Assembly: GCA_024710805.1 (NCBI GenBank)
Contig: JANJUB010000090.1
Coordinates: 1-49,619, forward strand
DNA from: Fimbriimonadaceae bacterium
GTDB taxonomy: Bacteria > Armatimonadota > Fimbriimonadia > Fimbriimonadales > Fimbriimonadaceae
Reading direction: 5' to 3'
DNA length: 49,619 nucleotides
Part shown: positions 25,258 through 33,591 of the stretch, piece by piece
Layout: each line of letters opens with the position of its first letter
How positions within the stretch are numbered: the stretch's first letter is position 1
Program-made: the position numbers and the translations under genes
Notes under the pieces: model-generated
What the model saw: the letters and a program-made list of their open reading frames with translations, nothing else
What the model was told of the DNA's origin: nothing
The model's database searches: none

Positions 25258-25596
25258 TCAGCGACCTTGTGACTCAGCGAGGTCTCTCAACTCTCCAATC
25301 GAGGGTGCGGTAGGTGTTATCCGGGTGTGATGCAGCACCCCGTCCTCGAATCCGATTCGGAGACCCCCGTCTGGATACTCGTAGACGAGGATCCAGAGAT
25401 CACGACCCGGTGGCCGAGTGACGCGCTCATCCATGAGCGTCCTGTTGCCCAGGACCGCCTTGACTTCCGCAATCGTCATCCCGGGCTTGACCAAGGACGA
25501 TGCGTCCTGTACCGACTTGACCGACGATCCTGGATTGCTACACCCAACCATAGTGAGCGATTGAAGAATGGCCGCAATACACCACGAACATCTCAT
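25258..25596 (-). CDS. Probable lipoprotein with SmpA/BamE-like turn
   Basis: 112 residues. An N-terminal hydrophobic stretch ends in the lipobox-like LTMVGC (Cys19). The segment LVKPGMTIAEVKAVLGNRT is the helix-turn typical of SmpA/OmlA (BamE-like) small domains, followed by beta strands LWILVYEYPDGGLRIGFEDG. BamE proteins help outer-membrane protein assembly, but this fold is also found in unrelated envelope lipoproteins, so the role is open. First gene of a two-gene unit. Confidence 0.7.
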   Translation of the reverse strand: MRCSWCIAAILQSLTMVGCSNPGSSVKSVQDASSLVKPGMTIAEVKAVLGNRTLMDERVTRPPGRDLWILVYEYPDGGLRIGFEDGVLHHTRITPTAPSIGELRDLAESQGR

Positions 25597-25698
25597 CTGA
25601 CTTTCCGCCCATCAGGCAAAAACTGAATGATCAGCGGCTGGGATCTCATCAATCCATCATAACACGTGCTCGACGGGCAGGGCGTGACCTTGCTGAGC

Positions 25699-25726
25699 CG
25701 ACGTGAGGCACGAGTCATCCCTTGCC
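25699..25726 (-). repeat. Short GGCAAGGG hairpin, copy 3
   Basis: On the minus strand GGCAAGGGATGACTCGTGCC, matching the spacer of the copy at 7693 (GGGATG, CTCGTGCC). The rest of 25597-25837 shows no gene. Confidence 0.4.
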
Positions 25727-25837
25727 GGGCGACCGCCTCCCTTCCCGCCACCGCCGCACGGTCGCGGGCCATCGAATCTGAGCTCATCAGCTTCTCATCA
25801 CACGGGAACCTGGGGATGTCGAGCCAACCGCGGGCTC

Positions 25838-25888
25838 TCTCCCTCCCCAACCCCTCCCTCTGGCAGGAGCGAAAGGGAGGGGCTTGGC
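25838..25888 (-). repeat. Hairpin plus G-tract repeat, copy D
   Basis: Read on the minus strand, it begins 3 nt after the pyrG stop: arm AAGCCCCTCCCTTT, loop CGCTCCTGCCAG, arm AGGGAGGGG, then TTGGGGAGGG. Confidence 0.75.
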
Positions 25889-25891
25889 AAG

Positions 25892-27511
25892 CTATCCTGC
25901 GGCGACTTTCGCCTTGCGGGCGATCGCCGCCTTCACCAAGCCGCTGAACAGCGGATGCGGGCGGTTCGGGCGGGACTTGAACTCGGGGTGGGCCTGCGTC
26001 GCCAGGAAGTACGGGTGGTCGGGCAGTTCGATCATCTCGACCAGGCGGTAATCCGGCGACACGCCGCTGATGACCATGCCGTGCTCGGCCAGCTTCTCGC
26101 GGAAGTCGTTGTTCACCTCGTACCGGTGGCGGTGACGCTCGGTGATGCGGGTCGTTCCGTAGAGCTTGGCCGCTTTGGTGCCGGTGACGAGATTGCAGGG
26201 CCAGGAGCCCAGCCGCATCGTTGCACCCTTGTCGGCGACGCCCTTCTGCTCGGGCAGCAAGTGGATGACCGGGTAGGCCGGATCATCGAGAACTTCTTCG
26301 CTATTCGCACCGCTGAGGCCGCACACATTTCGGGCGAACTCGATGACCGAAATCTGCAAACCGAAGCAAATCCCCAAGAACGGCAGGCCGGTCTCGCGAG
26401 CGTACTGAACCGCGCGGATCTTACCTTCCACGCCCCGACCGCCAAAGCCCGGCGCAACGATCAGACCATCCACCCCTTCGAGGAACTCCTCCGGCGGGCG
26501 GCCGTTCTCCAGCGAGTCGCTTTCGATCCACCGAACATCGACGCGGGCGTGGTTCGGGATTCCGGCATGAATCAGCGCCTCGTTGATCGACTTGTAGGCG
26601 TCGCCGTTGCTCGTGTACTTTCCGACGACGGCGATTCGGCACGACTCGCGGGGATCTTTGAGCACGTCGACGAGCCCCTTCCACTCCGCGGATTGGGGCT
26701 CGCGCGGCTCCATGCCCAGCTTCTCGATGACGTAGTCGCCGAGCCCGGCTTCCTCGTAGGCCAGGGGCACCTCATAAATCGTCTCGACATTCATCGACTC
26801 CACGACGGCTCGACTGGGCACGTCGCAGAAAAGGCTGATCTTCTCCTTGACGTCGTCGTCCAGCGGCACCTCGGTGCGGCATACGAGCACATCGGGCGAG
26901 ATGCCGATCTCTCGGAGTTTGTACACGCTGTGCTGGGTGGGCTTGGTCTTGACTTCGCCCCATGGCCCAATCTGCGGGATCAGCGTCACGTGGACGTACA
27001 TCGTGTTCTCGGGGCCGACATCCTTGCGCATTTGGCGGATGGCTTCGAGGAAGGGCAGGCTTTCGATGTCGCCGACCGTGCCGCCGATCTCGGCGATGAC
27101 CACATCGGCCTCTTGTTCTTTGGCCACCTGGAGGATCGTGCGCTTGATCTCGTTGGTGACGTGCGGGATGACCTGGACCGTGCCGCCGAGGTAGTCGCCG
27201 CGGCGTTCGGCTTGGATGACGGAGAGGTAGACCTTGCCGGTGGTGATGCTGGAGGCCCGCGTACAGGCGACATCCATAAACCGCTCGTAGTGGCCGAGGT
27301 CGAGGTCGGTTTCCGCGCCGTCTTCGGTCACGAACACTTCACCGTGCTGATACGGGTTCATCGTGCCCGCGTCGACGTTGATGTAGGGGTCGAGCTTGAC
27401 GGGGGCGACGCTAAACCCGCGATTGCGAAGCAACCGCCCAAGGCTCGCGGTGGTGATGCCCTTGCCGATCGAACTGACGACGCCTCCGGTTACAAAAATG
27501 AACTTGGTCAC
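25892..27511 (-). CDS. pyrG: CTP synthase
   Basis: Converts UTP to CTP with glutamine as nitrogen donor. The 539-residue protein has normal length: an N-terminal synthetase domain starting [20 protein letters not shown] with the P-loop-like [10 protein letters not shown], followed by [11 protein letters not shown], and a C-terminal class I glutamine amidotransferase domain with GFGGRG and [11 protein letters not shown] (nucleophilic Cys) and final HPEF. The GTG at 27511 was preferred over the ATG at 27532 because family members begin at TKFIFVTGG and GAGGGTGG lies just upstream. A TATAAT box is about 75 nt upstream. Confidence 0.97.
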   Translation of the reverse strand: MTKFIFVTGGVVSSIGKGITTASLGRLLRNRGFSVAPVKLDPYINVDAGTMNPYQHGEVFVTEDGAETDLDLGHYERFMDVACTRASSITTGKVYLSVIQAERRGDYLGGTVQVIPHVTNEIKRTILQVAKEQEADVVIAEIGGTVGDIESLPFLEAIRQMRKDVGPENTMYVHVTLIPQIGPWGEVKTKPTQHSVYKLREIGISPDVLVCRTEVPLDDDVKEKISLFCDVPSRAVVESMNVETIYEVPLAYEEAGLGDYVIEKLGMEPREPQSAEWKGLVDVLKDPRESCRIAVVGKYTSNGDAYKSINEALIHAGIPNHARVDVRWIESDSLENGRPPEEFLEGVDGLIVAPGFGGRGVEGKIRAVQYARETGLPFLGICFGLQISVIEFARNVCGLSGANSEEVLDDPAYPVIHLLPEQKGVADKGATMRLGSWPCNLVTGTKAAKLYGTTRITERHRHRYEVNNDFREKLAEHGMVISGVSPDYRLVEMIELPDHPYFLATQAHPEFKSRPNRPHPLFSGLVKAAIARKAKVAAG

Positions 27512-27586
27512 GGCTTCACCACCCTCATCCAAGGACGCAATGCGAGCCGCGATGGGCGCATCGAATCAACGAAACGGGATACGCGA

Positions 27587-27592
27587 ATTATA
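27587..27592 (-). promoter_or_regulatory. Candidate -10 box of pyrG
   Basis: TATAAT on the minus strand with a leader of about 70 nt before the GTG. Confidence 0.5.
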
Positions 27593-27598
27593 GCCGGG

Positions 27599-28165
27599 TT
27601 AGTCGTCCAATGCCCGGCCGTATCCGTCGTACTTCAGCCCGCCGACCAACATCACGATGCCGTCGATCAAGGACCACAGGTACAGCACGCCGCAAGTTCC
27701 CAGACTCAAAACCAGCTGAAGCACGCCATATGCGGCGTAGCCGAGATAAATCCGGCCGATTCCTCCGGGAGGAATCAAGTTGAGCAAACCGGCGACAACT
27801 CGGCTCCGGTCGCTCTTGAGCACATGCATCGGGTGGGTGTGGGCGGTGGAGGCCAGCGGCAAGCCCGAGCCGTACTGGGTGGTGAAGTCGCCCATCGACA
27901 TCGTCGAGGTCGGCGCGGTCATCCCCTGAGCGACCGGAGTCATCGGCATCGGGGGCGGCGGAGGAGACATGTACGGATCCGCCAGTCGGAACGAGTTGCT
28001 CAGTTCACCGACCGATCCGGCAAGCTGCCAAGACGACATGCCGCCCTTCCACACGTACGTCTCTCGTGTGATGACCCCGCCCTCGATCAACTCGTCGATT
28101 TGTTCGCGAGTGAGCGGTCCCAGTTGCCCGTAGTGCCCGATGTAGTACCAATCCACGCTGAACAC
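27599..28165 (-). CDS. GYF_2 plus TM2 domain membrane protein
   Basis: 188 residues. Residues 4-60 form a GYF_2 domain (WYYIGHYGQLGPLTREQI, VWKGGMSSWQ), a small module thought to bind proline-rich peptides. A proline/methionine linker (MSPPPPPMPMTPVA) follows, then a TM2 domain of two membrane helices with LLNLIPPGGIGRIYLGYAAYG and LWSLIDGIVMLVGG. Such proteins are common but poorly understood. The start is GTG at 28165. Confidence 0.85.
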   Translation of the reverse strand: MFSVDWYYIGHYGQLGPLTREQIDELIEGGVITRETYVWKGGMSSWQLAGSVGELSNSFRLADPYMSPPPPPMPMTPVAQGMTAPTSTMSMGDFTTQYGSGLPLASTAHTHPMHVLKSDRSRVVAGLLNLIPPGGIGRIYLGYAAYGVLQLVLSLGTCGVLYLWSLIDGIVMLVGGLKYDGYGRALDD

Positions 28166-28222
28166 TCATTGTACTAGCGATCCAGCGTCGCTAGGCCCTT
28201 GGGTCCCATTGCGTTGCCGAAG

Positions 28223-29140
28223 CTAGAGCCCATATTGGGCGGCGATCTGCGGATTCGCCTTCTGATGGGCTCGAATCTCCGCCTCGGTGGGCACACGGTC
28301 GGTAGCGCCCACATACTGGCACTTCAGGCAACCCGCGGCGGAGGCATAGGCGAGACACTCCTCGAATCGCCAGCCTCGGTCAAGACCGAAAAGCATGCCC
28401 GCCCGAAACATGTCACCGGCTCCTGTCGAGTCGACCAGCGCCGGGCAAGGGAAGGGAGGATAGCCCTGGGCGCGGCGTTCCGGCGAGCCCGCCACAAGCC
28501 CGTTCGGCCCGTCGCTGAGGATGATCGTCGCTCCCCAGGCGTCAACCTGCTTCTGAACCCAAGTGACGTTCTTCTGGGTGTTGCCGCGAACGCCAAACCA
28601 GTCAGTGCTGCTCTGCCAGTAGCCGGGATGGTTGGATCTTGAGAAGAGGTCGGCGGGTCGCTCGACGTCCATCAAGTACAGCCGCATCCCGGTGTCCGCG
28701 GCGCGCTCGATGCACGTACGGCCGACGTCGCCGAAGTTCATGTCCGCGGTGAACCAGGCGCCTTCTCGAAGCGGGAGCGCGGTAGGATCGATCGAAGCCG
28801 CCATCTCGCTGAAGCCGATGCCGAACATGGTCCGATCACCGTCGGGCGTGAGGTAGATGTCGCACATCGGGGTCGGGGTGGAGGATCGATGTGCGATCGA
28901 TTCCGGCAGCCCGTGGTCTCGGAGCAGATTGGCCAGCCGGTCCGCCCGGTAGCCGTCCCCGATGCCGTTCGTAAAAGTCTCAACATCGGCACCCCACGTG
29001 AGCAGGGCATGGGTCGTGTTGGCGGCTTCACCGCCCAAGTGGTCGGTTTCTTCCGTGATGCTGACATACCCGCCTTGTTGGGGGAGGCTGGGGACGCGCC
29101 GCATCCGGTCGACGCAGACGGTGCCAAAGACGACGATCAT
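28223..29140 (-). CDS. PfkB-family carbohydrate/nucleoside kinase
   Basis: 305-residue ribokinase-fold kinase. It begins [20 protein letters not shown], has the substrate-side [12 protein letters not shown] and the C-terminal PfkB signature [17 protein letters not shown] with the catalytic base Asp in GAGD. The substrate cannot be assigned; the family phosphorylates sugars or nucleosides. Its ATG overlaps the stop of the HD gene (ATGA), making it the last gene of an Lrp-HD-PfkB operon. Confidence 0.9.
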   Translation of the reverse strand: MIVVFGTVCVDRMRRVPSLPQQGGYVSITEETDHLGGEAANTTHALLTWGADVETFTNGIGDGYRADRLANLLRDHGLPESIAHRSSTPTPMCDIYLTPDGDRTMFGIGFSEMAASIDPTALPLREGAWFTADMNFGDVGRTCIERAADTGMRLYLMDVERPADLFSRSNHPGYWQSSTDWFGVRGNTQKNVTWVQKQVDAWGATIILSDGPNGLVAGSPERRAQGYPPFPCPALVDSTGAGDMFRAGMLFGLDRGWRFEECLAYASAAGCLKCQYVGATDRVPTEAEIRAHQKANPQIAAQYGL

Positions 29141-29685
29141 AGGCCGAGTTCGGTGGCGCGGGCGCGAAACGCGGAGATCAGGTTCCCGATATGCTCGTCG
29201 AGCGGCAGGCCGATCAACTCCGCGCCGACTCGCACGTCATCTCGGCTGACCCCGGCAGCGAACGACTTGTCCTTGAGCTTCTTGATGACGCTACCGGGTT
29301 CGAGGTCCATCACCGACTTCGACGGCCGCACATAGACGCACGCGGTGATCAGGCCGCTGAGTTCATCGCAGGCAAACAGATACCGCTCGAGCGGCGTCTC
29401 GATCGGCAGCCCGAGTGCCGGGTTGTGAGTCCCAATGGCGTGGACCATTTCCTCGGGCCAACCGAGCTCTCGCAGCTTGGCCATCCCCCAGCGCGGATGG
29501 CCATCGGGATGTTGTTCGTAGTCGAAGTCGTGGAGTAGCCCGGTGTTGCCCCACAACTCCACGTCCTCGCCGAGGCGCTCGGCGTAGAAGCGCATCCCGG
29601 TTTCCACCGCCAAGGCGTGGCGTCGGAGAGAATCGCTCGGCGTGTGTTCGCAGAGCAGGGCAAAAGCGGCGGCGCGGTCGTGCAT
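29137..29685 (-). CDS. HD-domain phosphohydrolase
   Basis: 182 residues with a compact HD domain: [15 protein letters not shown] supplies the first histidine, [15 protein letters not shown] the HD pair, and [18 protein letters not shown] the distal Asp. This is the HDIG-like small hydrolase pattern, often nucleotide or phosphate ester hydrolases. The ATG at 29685 was preferred over an in-frame upstream ATG that would overlap the Lrp gene. The gene starts 7 nt after the Lrp stop. Confidence 0.87.
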   Translation of the reverse strand: MHDRAAAFALLCEHTPSDSLRRHALAVETGMRFYAERLGEDVELWGNTGLLHDFDYEQHPDGHPRWGMAKLRELGWPEEMVHAIGTHNPALGLPIETPLERYLFACDELSGLITACVYVRPSKSVMDLEPGSVIKKLKDKSFAAGVSRDDVRVGAELIGLPLDEHIGNLISAFRARATELGL

Positions 29686-29692
29686 AGGGGGG

Positions 29693-30154
29693 TTAGATGG
29701 GGAGGACGGTGCTCTCTTTGAAGCTGCCCAGGACGAAGGAGCTGCGAATCTGCCCAACGCCCTTGATGCGCAGGATCTTCTCGCGAAGCAGCGCCTCGTA
29801 AGCGCGCATATCCTCGACGACGATCTTCAGCAGAAAATCGAACTCGCCGCTCACGTGGTGACACTCGACGACTTCGGGAATCTCCCTGAAGCTGCCGATC
29901 ACCTTTTCGAGCGATTGTTCTTGATGGAGGGCGAGAGACACGAGGGCGAGGACCTTGATCTTCAGGTTCAGCTTCTCTGCATCGAGGTGGGCATAGTAGC
30001 CTTGGATGAAGCCCGCCCGTTCCAGAAACCGGACGCGCTGCAACACGGATGGCGGCGAGAGACTCACGCGCTTTGCCAACTCGGCATTCGTGATTCGCCC
30101 GTCCTGCTGGAGGATGGAGAGAATCTCATAGTCCTTGTCGTCGAGTTGCTTCAT
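29693..30154 (-). CDS. Lrp/AsnC-family transcriptional regulator
   Basis: 153 residues: an N-terminal winged helix ([39 protein letters not shown]) and a C-terminal RAM ligand-binding domain ([31 protein letters not shown]). Such regulators sense amino acids and form oligomers on DNA. It heads the operon with the HD and PfkB genes, so it may regulate them as well as itself. Confidence 0.93.
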   Translation of the reverse strand: MKQLDDKDYEILSILQQDGRITNAELAKRVSLSPPSVLQRVRFLERAGFIQGYYAHLDAEKLNLKIKVLALVSLALHQEQSLEKVIGSFREIPEVVECHHVSGEFDFLLKIVVEDMRAYEALLREKILRIKGVGQIRSSFVLGSFKESTVLPI

Positions 30155-30260
30155 GAGCGCCGCGATGGATCGTACCACGAGCCTCGAACATAGCCTCCTT
30201 TTGGTTTCCTTTGAACCTGGTTTCACGGCCGTCCCGTAGACTTGATGGAGAGGTGAGTCT

Positions 30261-30917
30261 ATGAATCGAGTCTTGATGCTCTTGATCTCGGGTGGCTTGG
30301 CGGGCTCTGCCGTCGCAAGTCCGATGTTTTTTAACTCGACAACCTTCGCGGGAAACGCGGCGGTGCGGGATGCGTGGTTGGGTGCGATTGGGATCACGAG
30401 CGGACAGTTTCTTGTGGACTTCGAGTCCATTTCTGTCGGCACGAATGTCAACGGGCTGGATTTGGGTGGCGGTCTGACGATCGTTCATCCGAGCGGCAAC
30501 GCCTTGGTGCAGAGCAACGCCTCGTTCTTTGGTTCGTCCAACCCGATCGGCACACGGGCCGTGGCTCTGCAGGAAGTGGCTGGAACGATCACCCTGAACT
30601 TCACCTCACCAGTCGATTATGTCGGTGGATTCGACATCGACATGCCGGGAGCAACCTTGCGGGCGACTTTTGCCGACAACTCGACGGCTCAGATCTCGCT
30701 AGATACGACGGGCAGTTCCGGCGACACGGCCGAGTTCTGGGGTGTCTGGCGGAATGATGCCGCCGCGATCACGAAGCTGGAGTTCATCGGCACCAGCGGA
30801 GGCGACGGAGAGTGGGGCCTCGATAATCTCGAATACGGCGCGGTTCCTGAGCCGGGAACCTTGGTCGCCATTGGAGCGGGTTTGACCCTTGCCCGACTTC
30901 GCCGCCGCCGCCGCTAA
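30261..30917 (+). CDS. PEP-CTERM sorted exported protein
   Basis: 218 residues with a signal peptide (MNRVLMLLISGGLAGSAVA) and a classical PEP-CTERM tail: VPEPGT, a short hydrophobic helix LVAIGAGLTLA and RLRRRRR. The mature part is Ser/Thr/Gly-rich and beta-like with no known catalytic motif (VDYVGGFDIDMPGATLRATF). PEP-CTERM proteins are cleaved by an exosortase and moved to the cell surface or matrix. No exosortase gene is in the window. GGAGAGG precedes the ATG and a TAGACT lies about 20 nt upstream. Its stop overlaps that of recR. Confidence 0.9.
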   Translation: MNRVLMLLISGGLAGSAVASPMFFNSTTFAGNAAVRDAWLGAIGITSGQFLVDFESISVGTNVNGLDLGGGLTIVHPSGNALVQSNASFFGSSNPIGTRAVALQEVAGTITLNFTSPVDYVGGFDIDMPGATLRATFADNSTAQISLDTTGSSGDTAEFWGVWRNDAAAITKLEFIGTSGGDGEWGLDNLEYGAVPEPGTLVAIGAGLTLARLRRRRR

Positions 30918-31504
30918 AGCTCGCGCCGGTAGTTGAGCGCGCTGAGCAGGGTGGCGGAGTCGGCATAGTCGAGTTCGCCGCCCACCGGCATCCCGTGGGC
31001 GAGCCGGGTCACCTTGATGCCGAGTGGCTTGATCAGCTTGGCGATGTACAGTGCGGTCGCGTCGCCTTCTGTCGTCGGGTTCGTCGCGAGAATGACCTCT
31101 TCGACGCCCTCCAATCGGTTCAGCAGTTCTCGGACCCGAAGCTGTTCCGGGCCGACGCCATCCATCGGGCTGAGCAAACCATGCAGCACGTGGAACTGCC
31201 CCCGAAATTCGTGGAGCCGTTCGATGGCCGCGATGTCGCGCGGTTCGGCGACGACGCAGATTTGATGGCTGTCTCGTCGGGGATCGCGACAGATCTCGCA
31301 CCGCTCATGCTCGCTCACGTTCTGGCACAGCTCACAGAACCGGAGCTTGGCCTTAGCGGCAAGGATGGCCTGGGCTAGCCGCTCAGTATCGGCGGAGGGC
31401 AGCCGCAAAAGATGGTAGGCAAGACGCTGGGCCGACTTGGGGCCAATCCCCGGAAGCCGTTCGAGTTCCGCAATGAGGTCGGCAAGGGGCCGAGCAAAGA
31501 GCAT
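30914..31504 (-). CDS. recR: Recombination protein RecR
   Basis: Recombination mediator that acts with RecF/RecO at single-strand gaps. The 196-residue product has helix-hairpin-helix text LERLPGIGPKSAQRLAYHLL, a C4 zinc finger in CELCQNVSEHERCEICRD, a TOPRIM domain (ICVVAEPRDIAAIE, VILATNPTTEGDATALYI) and the final Walker-B-like LAHGMPVGGELDYADSATL. The ATG overlaps the ybaB stop by one base. Confidence 0.97.
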   Translation of the reverse strand: MLFARPLADLIAELERLPGIGPKSAQRLAYHLLRLPSADTERLAQAILAAKAKLRFCELCQNVSEHERCEICRDPRRDSHQICVVAEPRDIAAIERLHEFRGQFHVLHGLLSPMDGVGPEQLRVRELLNRLEGVEEVILATNPTTEGDATALYIAKLIKPLGIKVTRLAHGMPVGGELDYADSATLLSALNYRREL

Positions 31505-31830
31505 TACAGGCCGAGATCGGGCATATCCGGCATGATCTCTTTCATCTTCTCTTCGCGACGCGCAACCGCTTCTTGGAAGCCCGAGCGCACCGCGCTTAAG
31601 ATGAGATCTTCCAACGCCTCCACATCTTCGGGATCCACAACGGCCGGATCGATCTTCAGTCCGTGGAGCTCGCCGAGGCCGTCAAAGACCATCTTGACTG
31701 GGCCACGGTCGATCATGACGCGCTCCATCGCCAGCTCTTCATTGAGGGTCTGAGCTCGCGCCATGGCGGCTTGCGCCTTTTGGAGCATTCCCGAAAAACC
31801 TTGTCCGCCGAATCCTTTGGGCAATTTCAT
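31504..31830 (-). CDS. ybaB: YbaB/EbfC nucleoid-associated protein
   Basis: 108 residues, short even for the family. A Met/Gln-rich N-terminus (GFGGQGFSGMLQKAQAAMAR) leads into a coiled helix, then strands MVFDGLGELHGLKIDPAVV and a C-terminal helix DLILSAVRSGFQEAVA, the YbaB fold that binds DNA as a dimer. It lies between dnaX and recR with 4-nt and 1-nt overlaps, the conserved order in many bacteria. Confidence 0.95.
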   Translation of the reverse strand: MKLPKGFGGQGFSGMLQKAQAAMARAQTLNEELAMERVMIDRGPVKMVFDGLGELHGLKIDPAVVDPEDVEALEDLILSAVRSGFQEAVARREEKMKEIMPDMPDLGL

Positions 31831-33434
31831 GATGAACCTTTCGCGACCTCTTCGGAAACCGCCTCGTGCAGGGCTTTTCCTTCCAGCGGTAATTCTACCG
31901 CCTTAGCTTCGGGTTCCCGACGAGTTCGTTTCGCAACTGTGAACTTCAACTCCGTATCCGACCGCACGGTTTGGGCAGACTTGGTCAGATAGGCGGTCCG
32001 CCGGGGATCGTCCTGGAGCCAGTCCGCGATCATCTGAGACCGCACGGCGACGGTCAGCACATTGCCCTCGAGCGAAACCCCCTTTGACTCAGCCAGCTTG
32101 AGCAGAATCGGCGCATTCTCGGGGAGCTGAGCCAACGTGCGCTGCCAGAGTTCGTCCTCGGCCGAAGATGGAGTGCTGGGTTCCGGCTTCGGAGTTGCGA
32201 CGGGAGCAGCCGGCGTCGGAGTGGAGGCAGCAGCGGGTGCGGGCGTAGGTGCCGGAGTGGGCTGGGGGGTGGCCACCGGGGCAGGTTGTCTCGCGGCCGG
32301 AGTCTCGATTCGCGGTGCGGCCGCGGCTGCGGCTGACGGAGCTGGAGCGATAAGCATCTGGGCGATCCGGATCAACTCGGACTCGAGCCACAGCCTGGGC
32401 AGCGTAATGTCCCGAATGACCTTGTGCGCTTCCGCCAATGCGCCGCGCATGACCAGCAGTTCGTTCTGCCCAAGCTTGACCGCGGTATCGTGCAGCGCCG
32501 CTCCGCTTGTCGCGTCGCCGATTTCCATCACCTGCAGACCATAAGCGCTGCGCGTGAGGTCCGATAGACGGTACAGCAGCGACTCCAAGATCGAACGTGG
32601 GTCGCGCCCACGGCGGGTTAGCTCGGTGATGTGTTCGAGAATGGCTTCGACCTTTACTTGGCGAATGGCGAGCAACAACTCATCGACGACATCGTCACCG
32701 ACGAGGCCAAGTTGATCGTACACCGTCGTCAGCGAGATCGTTCCTTCGTTGGTGAGCATGGCCTGCTCAAGCAAGGTGAGGGCGTCGCGATAGCCGCCGT
32801 CGGCCATTCGCGCCATGGCGGCCAAGGCTGCTGGCTCGGCCTCGATCTTCTCTTGTTCGCAAACGAAGGAGAGCCGTTGTACGAGGTCCGCCATGGTGCC
32901 CCGGTGGAACTCGAACTTCTGGCAACGGGAGCGGATCGTCGGCGGGACCTTGTTGTATTCGGTGGTCGCCAAGATGAACACCACGTGTTCGGGCGGTTCT
33001 TCGATCGTCTTCAGCAAGGCGTCGAAGGCTTTCGTCGAAAGATCGTGGACTTCGTCGATGATGAAGACCTTGTAGCGAGCCGCCGCAGGCTTGTATTCGG
33101 CGACCTCGACGATCGTCTCGCGGATGTCGTCGACGCCCGATTCGCTGGCCGCGTCGAACTCGTGGACGTCGATGTTCGATCCCTCGGTGATGCTCACGCA
33201 CTGGTAGCATTCGTTGCATGGTTCGGCGGCAGGGCCTTTCTCGCAGCAAAGCGCCTTGGCAAGCAACCGAGCGGATGAGGTCTTGCCGGTGCCGCGCGGG
33301 CCGGTGAAGAGGTACGCGTGGGCGATCTTGCCCGACGCAATCGCCGATTGCAGCGTACGCACGACGTGGTCCTGCCCGATCAGATCGGAGAAGGACTGGC
33401 TGCGATACTTGCGATACAGAGAGACGTAGGCCAC
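31827..33434 (-). CDS. dnaX: DNA polymerase III subunit gamma/tau
   Basis: Clamp-loader ATPase of the replisome, 535 residues. Domain I-II has Walker A GPRGTGKTSSARLLAKAL, the zinc module (CCEKGPAAEPCNECYQC), DEVHDLSTKAFDALLKTIEE and FILATTEYNKVPPTIRSRCQ. After the oligomerisation domain a long Pro/Ala linker (about 385-445) leads to a short tau-like C-terminal domain containing WQRTLAQLPENAPILLKLAE. The start is GTG at 33434. The SRP RNA gene is immediately upstream. I see no obvious slippery site for a shorter gamma form. Confidence 0.96.
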   Translation of the reverse strand: MAYVSLYRKYRSQSFSDLIGQDHVVRTLQSAIASGKIAHAYLFTGPRGTGKTSSARLLAKALCCEKGPAAEPCNECYQCVSITEGSNIDVHEFDAASESGVDDIRETIVEVAEYKPAAARYKVFIIDEVHDLSTKAFDALLKTIEEPPEHVVFILATTEYNKVPPTIRSRCQKFEFHRGTMADLVQRLSFVCEQEKIEAEPAALAAMARMADGGYRDALTLLEQAMLTNEGTISLTTVYDQLGLVGDDVVDELLLAIRQVKVEAILEHITELTRRGRDPRSILESLLYRLSDLTRSAYGLQVMEIGDATSGAALHDTAVKLGQNELLVMRGALAEAHKVIRDITLPRLWLESELIRIAQMLIAPAPSAAAAAAPRIETPAARQPAPVATPQPTPAPTPAPAAASTPTPAAPVATPKPEPSTPSSAEDELWQRTLAQLPENAPILLKLAESKGVSLEGNVLTVAVRSQMIADWLQDDPRRTAYLTKSAQTVRSDTELKFTVAKRTRREPEAKAVELPLEGKALHEAVSEEVAKGSS

Positions 33435-33451
33435 GAGGTTTTACGGTGCTC

Positions 33452-33553
33452 CGACGCCGGGAATGATGCGTCGCTCAGCGAGTCGACTTACCGTTGCTGC
33501 CTTCCGGCCCTGGCGGGGTTCACCGATCGTCTGCCGCGCAGTTCCCGGCGGAG
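33452..33553 (-). ncRNA. ffs: Signal recognition particle RNA, small 4.5S type
   Basis: On the minus strand the core GGTGAACCCCGCCAGG, then GCCGGAAGGCAGCAACGG, contains the conserved domain IV with its GGAAGCAGC-like asymmetric loop and GNRA-type tip where Ffh binds. The ends pair: CGCCGGGAA (33550-33542) with TTCCCGGCG (33463-33455). About 100 nt, with no Alu domain, so it is the short form. It lies just upstream of dnaX-ybaB-recR, the same neighbourhood as scr in Bacillus. Exact ends are estimates. Confidence 0.93.
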
Positions 33554-33576
33554 TGCTTTGATTCTAGCACTCCGCC
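33547..33576. other. Perfect inverted repeat at the ffs promoter/5' end
   Basis: GGCGGAGTGC/GCACTCCGCC with a 10-nt loop. On the minus strand the loop begins with TAGAAT, a likely -10 box for ffs with a start near 33554. It may alternatively act as a terminator for the upstream TPR-like gene that ends at 33592, though there is no T-run. Confidence 0.55.
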
Positions 33577-33591
33577 AGGCCGGCGTCGGGG

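Noticed and set aside
25703-28177. Very long open frame antisense to pyrG and the GYF/TM2 gene
   Set aside because: GC-rich codon bias keeps the opposite frame open; the sense strand encodes an unmistakable CTP synthase.
31827-33434. Programmed frameshift in dnaX giving a gamma form
   Set aside because: I found no A- or T-rich slippery heptamer with a following stem in the expected region.
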